A stretch of DNA of 64,000 nucleotides from an uncultured Alistipes sp. (lineage in GTDB: Bacteria; Bacteroidota; Bacteroidia; Bacteroidales; Rikenellaceae): positions 25,487-89,486 of the forward strand of contig UQKD01000014.1 in the NCBI GenBank assembly GCA_900541585.1. The letters run 5' to 3'. This document shows positions 61,394 to 64,000 of the stretch, one piece after another (position 1 is the first letter of the stretch; every line of letters begins with the position of its first letter). A program made the position numbers and the translations under genes. The notes beneath the pieces are model-generated. The model was not told where the DNA came from. It saw only the letters and a program-made list of their open reading frames with translations, and searched no databases.

Positions 61394-62116
61394 ATGAATA
61401 AGAATCTGATTGAAAAGATCGCTCCGCAGCTGACGGAGCTGATGATAAAGAAAATGGAGACGCTCACCGAAGAGTGGCGCAAGCCATGGATCGCCGACCT
61501 TGCGCACGGGCTTCCGCGCAACCTGCGTGGCACGACCTACCGGGGCGGGAATATCCTGATGCTGCTGTTTCTTGCGGAGATCGCAGGCTACCGAACGCCG
61601 CTCTTTATGACGTTCAAACAGGCCAAGGAAGAGGGCCTGAATATCCTCAAAGGCTCCGGTTCGTTTCCGGTTTTCTTCTGGAAACTATACATCCGCCATA
61701 AAGAAACACGCAAGAAGATTGAGTTGGCGGAATACTACCGCCTGCCGCAGGAGCAGCGGCGGCAATACGATGTGCTGCCCGTGATGCGCTATTACCCGGT
61801 CTTCAACATCGACCAGACGGACATGCAGGAGCGACAGCCGGAGCGTTACGCCGCGCTTACGACACCGACCGGAACGAAAGACTATTCGGACGGTCTGACG
61901 TGCGAATCCCTCGACCGGATGCTGGCGGAGCAGGCGTGGTTATGCCCCATCCTGCTCAGATCCGGCAACAGGGCGTCCTATTCACCGACGCTCGACCGGA
62001 TCGTCTGCCCCGAGAAGCGGCAGTTTCCGGAGGGTGCGGCGTTCTACACGACGCTTCTTCACGAAGTCACTTATCCTAACTTTTATATTATCCCGACTAA
62101 TCGGGCAATCGCCTGA
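61394..62116 (+). pseudogene. ardC: ArdC-like antirestriction protein truncated by insertion
   Basis: A frame of 240 residues from the ATG at 61394; the frame is open upstream, but that part overlaps the preceding gene. The ArdC ssDNA-binding domain is intact (about 15-130): PWIADLAHGLPRNLRGTTYRGGNILML, YRTPLFMTFKQAKEEG, GSGSFPVFFWK. The zincin-like metallopeptidase domain begins (GAAFYTTLLHE) but its HExxH motif stops at HEV-T. From about 62070 the sequence changes to AT-rich insertion DNA encoding YPNFYIIPTNRAIA and a stop. ArdC proteins protect incoming ssDNA and counter restriction. The lost half was displaced or deleted. Confidence 0.8.
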
Positions 62117-62151
62117 TATATAGATAGATTATCAGATAAAAGTTTGGATAA
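62071..62151. repeat. Inverted-repeat structure at the left end of the recombinase element
   Basis: TTATCCTAACTTTTAT (62071-62086) and ATAAAAGTTTGGATAA (62136-62151) are inverted copies matching in 14 of 16 bases. A small hairpin cccga/tcggg (62092-62105) lies between them. The left arm starts exactly where homology of the interrupted ardC gene ends, so it is probably the terminal recognition site of the inserted element. Confidence 0.65.
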
Positions 62152-62170
62152 TAATCAGAAGTTGTTCGAG

Positions 62171-63223
62171 TTATTTTAATCCCAGTATTTCAGCTAAAGA
62201 ATCCGATTTCTTCACCTTTTTCCACTTCTTTGCAATATTTTTTGCTACGTCATCTTCAAGAGTTGCCAGTACTTTTGCTTTTTGAGCATTTGAAACAGCT
62301 ACATAACTCTTGGTCGTTGTAGATATATTCTCATGCCCGAGCAGCTTTTGTATCATTAATACGTTTAGATCTTCTTCTAACCAATGTGTAGCTCTGGCAG
62401 AACGTAAATTGTGACAATGTATATTTTCCGGCATCTCTGAACACGTCGCATGAGCTAATCTGGCATAAATTTTCAAACGTTTATTAATAGCTTCGGGGCT
62501 TAGTTTATGCCTATTGCCATTATAATTTGAATAAAACAAATATTCGTCTTTATTAGGTGTATCTCCGTGAAACATATGCACATAATGTCGAATTATTTTC
62601 ACGACTTCTGGCAGTAGATATATATTGCGCAGTTTCGTACCTTTTCCCCATACCGTAATATAATTCTTGCCATCATGTTCGCCAATATGTAGGTCGTCAA
62701 GTTTTAGTGATAGTAATTCGTCGATACGTGTGGCTGTATTATATAGTAGAGTAAATAAAGCAAAATATTGTCTTCCTGTTCTTGTTTTCAAATCAATAAC
62801 GCCGAAAAAGGCTTTCATTGCCTTCTTCGTGATTTCAAGTATGCTTCGCTGTGGTTCTTTCATCCGTTTGACCGCTTTTGAATCATATTCGACGTTAATA
62901 AAGCGGATATCTTTGTGACTTAAATATTTTAGGAAGGATCGGAGGCATGCGAGTCGGTGATTACATGTTGAGTTACAGGACTTTCTTTTGGTCTTCAGCC
63001 AAAACATCCATTCATGTATAAATGCGATGCCAAAGCAGTCTGACGACATCGTTTCGCATGAAATACCTTTCTCAGATTCAAGAAAGTTGACATACAATGC
63101 AAGTGCATCTTTATAAGCCTTTTGAGTGTGTATGCTACTCGATCTTTGTAGTGGCAGGTATGTTACTATCCATTCGTGAACGGCAGAAATAATAATAGTT
63201 GCCTCAGTTTTATTCTTTTTCAT
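62171..63223 (-). CDS. Tyrosine recombinase (last gene of the recombinase array)
   Basis: A 350-residue recombinase. The SAM-like core-binding domain is at about 12-115 and the catalytic domain at about 130-320, with a complete residue set: R166 (NTATRIDEL), Lys in VWGKGTK (194-197), H271 and R274 (CHNLRSARATH), H297 (LLGHENI) and nucleophile Y307 (TKSYVAVS). It overlaps the preceding recombinase gene by 14 bp, so the two are translated together. By position it corresponds to the third gene (RitC) of a RIT element if that assignment is right. Confidence 0.88.
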   Translation of the reverse strand: MKKNKTEATIIISAVHEWIVTYLPLQRSSSIHTQKAYKDALALYVNFLESEKGISCETMSSDCFGIAFIHEWMFWLKTKRKSCNSTCNHRLACLRSFLKYLSHKDIRFINVEYDSKAVKRMKEPQRSILEITKKAMKAFFGVIDLKTRTGRQYFALFTLLYNTATRIDELLSLKLDDLHIGEHDGKNYITVWGKGTKLRNIYLLPEVVKIIRHYVHMFHGDTPNKDEYLFYSNYNGNRHKLSPEAINKRLKIYARLAHATCSEMPENIHCHNLRSARATHWLEEDLNVLMIQKLLGHENISTTTKSYVAVSNAQKAKVLATLEDDVAKNIAKKWKKVKKSDSLAEILGLK

Positions 63224-64000
63224 TGGTATAGTAGTCGGTTAAGTCAGGAAGTATTTCTGTTAGCCCCGGACCACTTAATTCATTAAGTTGGTCGGCAAAA
63301 AGAGGTACCAAATTATAATAATAGGCAGTCGCTTTTATAGTAGTATGCCCCATAGTGCGACTGAGATAAAGAAGTTTGTCAAACCATTCTGGGCCGACGT
63401 ATTTCCACTTATTTATGTTTGTAACCGCATAATTACTCCTTAAATCGTAGATTCTTGCTTTGGCATCAGAAAACGTCGTCCAAAGCCTGCTGAAATGATA
63501 TGGTAGCCATGTTCTGCTGAAATGATCGCCGAACTCATTGGGGAAGAATGCTTTACGATTGGGAATATATCGTGTGACAGCAGCATCATATTGTTTAAGC
63601 AAATCCCATAAACTTGGGTGAAGGGCTATGCGATGCTGATTTATACCTTTTGACTTTGATATGTTTACTACTCCATCCTGTAAATCGACATCTTCACGAG
63701 TCAACAGTCTTGCTTCACAAGTACGCAATCCCGTGCTGTATAGAAAACGCAATATAACGGATAAAGTCATGCGACGTATACGGAATGCATAGCCTCTATA
63801 GTGTGTCATTTTTTCCATCAGATCTGCATTCTCAAATAGATTACGCAACTCATCTTGACTGAAAGCATGTGGTATGAACTTTTTCTTATTGTATGGTAGG
63901 TATTCCGGCAAGGGTAATTCCTCGTCGGAGGCTTTGTTTACATAGTGAAGAAATGAACGGATTGGAGCTATTCGCTTGTTAAAAGAAGCGGGGCATTCCG
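63210..64000 (-). CDS. Tyrosine recombinase, partial (5' end beyond the window)
   Basis: The frame runs from its stop at 63210 to the window edge without interruption. A TTG codon at 63909-63911 could be read as a start, but the upstream residues (ECPASFNKRIAPIRSFLHYVNKASDEELPLPEYLPY) match the usual core-binding domain of these enzymes, so the gene is longer. Counting from that TTG, the catalytic residues are R63 (STGLRTCEA), K86/K88 (SKSKG), R158 in YDLRSN, where the usual His is Tyr155, H189 (MGHTT) and a Tyr cluster at 197-199. It corresponds to the middle gene of a recombinase trio. Confidence 0.8.
   Translation of the reverse strand, partial: ECPASFNKRIAPIRSFLHYVNKASDEELPLPEYLPYNKKKFIPHAFSQDELRNLFENADLMEKMTHYRGYAFRIRRMTLSVILRFLYSTGLRTCEARLLTREDVDLQDGVVNISKSKGINQHRIALHPSLWDLLKQYDAAVTRYIPNRKAFFPNEFGDHFSRTWLPYHFSRLWTTFSDAKARIYDLRSNYAVTNINKWKYVGPEWFDKLLYLSRTMGHTTIKATAYYYNLVPLFADQLNELSGPGLTEILPDLTDYYTNEKE

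Larger units (their letters stand above)
49540..62070. mobile_element. Integrative element (left end approximate; right end not seen)
   Basis: The span starts at an integrase gene and continues with two HTH proteins, small uncharacterised proteins, an orphan methyltransferase, a possible defence pair, a ParB-like protein and an ArdC-like antirestriction protein. This set is typical of Bacteroidota integrative and mobilisable elements. No relaxase, coupling protein or conjugation gene is in view, so the class is open. The element is interrupted at about 62070 by a second insertion and may resume beyond the window. Confidence 0.75.
62071..64000 (-). mobile_element. Recombinase-in-trio (RIT)-like element, partial
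   Basis: AT-rich insertion inside ardC with at least two overlapping, leftward tyrosine recombinase genes and an inverted repeat at its left edge. RIT elements carry three such genes in a row with overlapping ends. The third gene and the right end would lie beyond the window, so the class is an inference. Confidence 0.6.

Noticed and set aside
1..64000. CRISPR arrays, rRNA or tRNA genes
   Set aside because: No regularly spaced direct repeats, rRNA-like stretches or cloverleaf-forming sequences with a CCA end or T-loop motif were noticed on either strand by reading; a dedicated scan was not possible.

Overview
The window comes from a Bacteroidota chromosome. It looks like a gut Bacteroidales of the Alistipes/Rikenellaceae type: coding DNA is GC-rich, there are SusC/SusD pairs, BACON and DUF5689 lipoproteins and an S46 dipeptidyl peptidase, and several promoters have a TAnnTTTG -7 box. 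The genus is an inference from style and composition.

Region 1 (1-15.3 kb, GC-rich): a rightward polysaccharide-utilization-like operon. It encodes a secreted metallophosphoesterase, a SusC with a duplicated N-terminal domain, a SusD broken by a one-base frameshift, three lipoproteins (BACON, fimbrillin-like, BACON/DUF5689) and a GH20 beta-hexosaminidase. It meets a leftward GH36 alpha-galactosidase at a shared terminator.

Region 2 (15.4-32.8 kb, lower GC): a leftward nine-gene polysaccharide-lyase locus. In order of transcription it encodes a NagB-type sugar-phosphate deaminase, SusC, SusD, an IPT/TIG surface lipoprotein, two PL6 beta-helix lyases with intact Lys/Arg catalytic pairs, a PL17-like lyase and two further beta-helix proteins. 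A divergent LacI-type regulator sits at its head. The shared promoter region holds three operator-like palindromes, one of them on the main promoter, and a perfect 16-bp copy lies just 3' of the regulator gene. The likely substrate is a uronate polymer such as alginate, but the NagB gene suggests an amino sugar may also be involved.

Region 3 (32.9-49.3 kb): chromosomal envelope genes. They are an outer-membrane beta-barrel protein; a three-gene cassette of TonB receptor, DUF4876 lipoprotein and DUF6850 barrel; an S46 peptidase; a membrane 4Fe-4S protein; and a periplasmic M16 peptidase.

Region 4 (about 49.5-62.07 kb): an integrative mobile element. It starts with a tyrosine integrase of the type that lacks the first catalytic Arg and two small HTH proteins. 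It continues with about a dozen small uncharacterised proteins, an orphan adenine methyltransferase, a ParB-like protein and an ArdC-like antirestriction gene. It carries an AT-rich leftward pair, an AAA ATPase overlapping a TOPRIM-like protein, which looks like a defence cassette. Two non-coding imperfect inverted repeats of 139 and 151 bp share the same nested layout and are the least explained structures in the window. No relaxase or conjugation genes are visible.

Region 5 (62.07 kb to the end, AT-rich): an insertion that truncates ardC at its metalloprotease motif. It carries at least two overlapping leftward tyrosine recombinase genes, the second running off the window, and resembles a recombinase-in-trio (RIT) element. 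No rRNA, tRNA or CRISPR array was seen.
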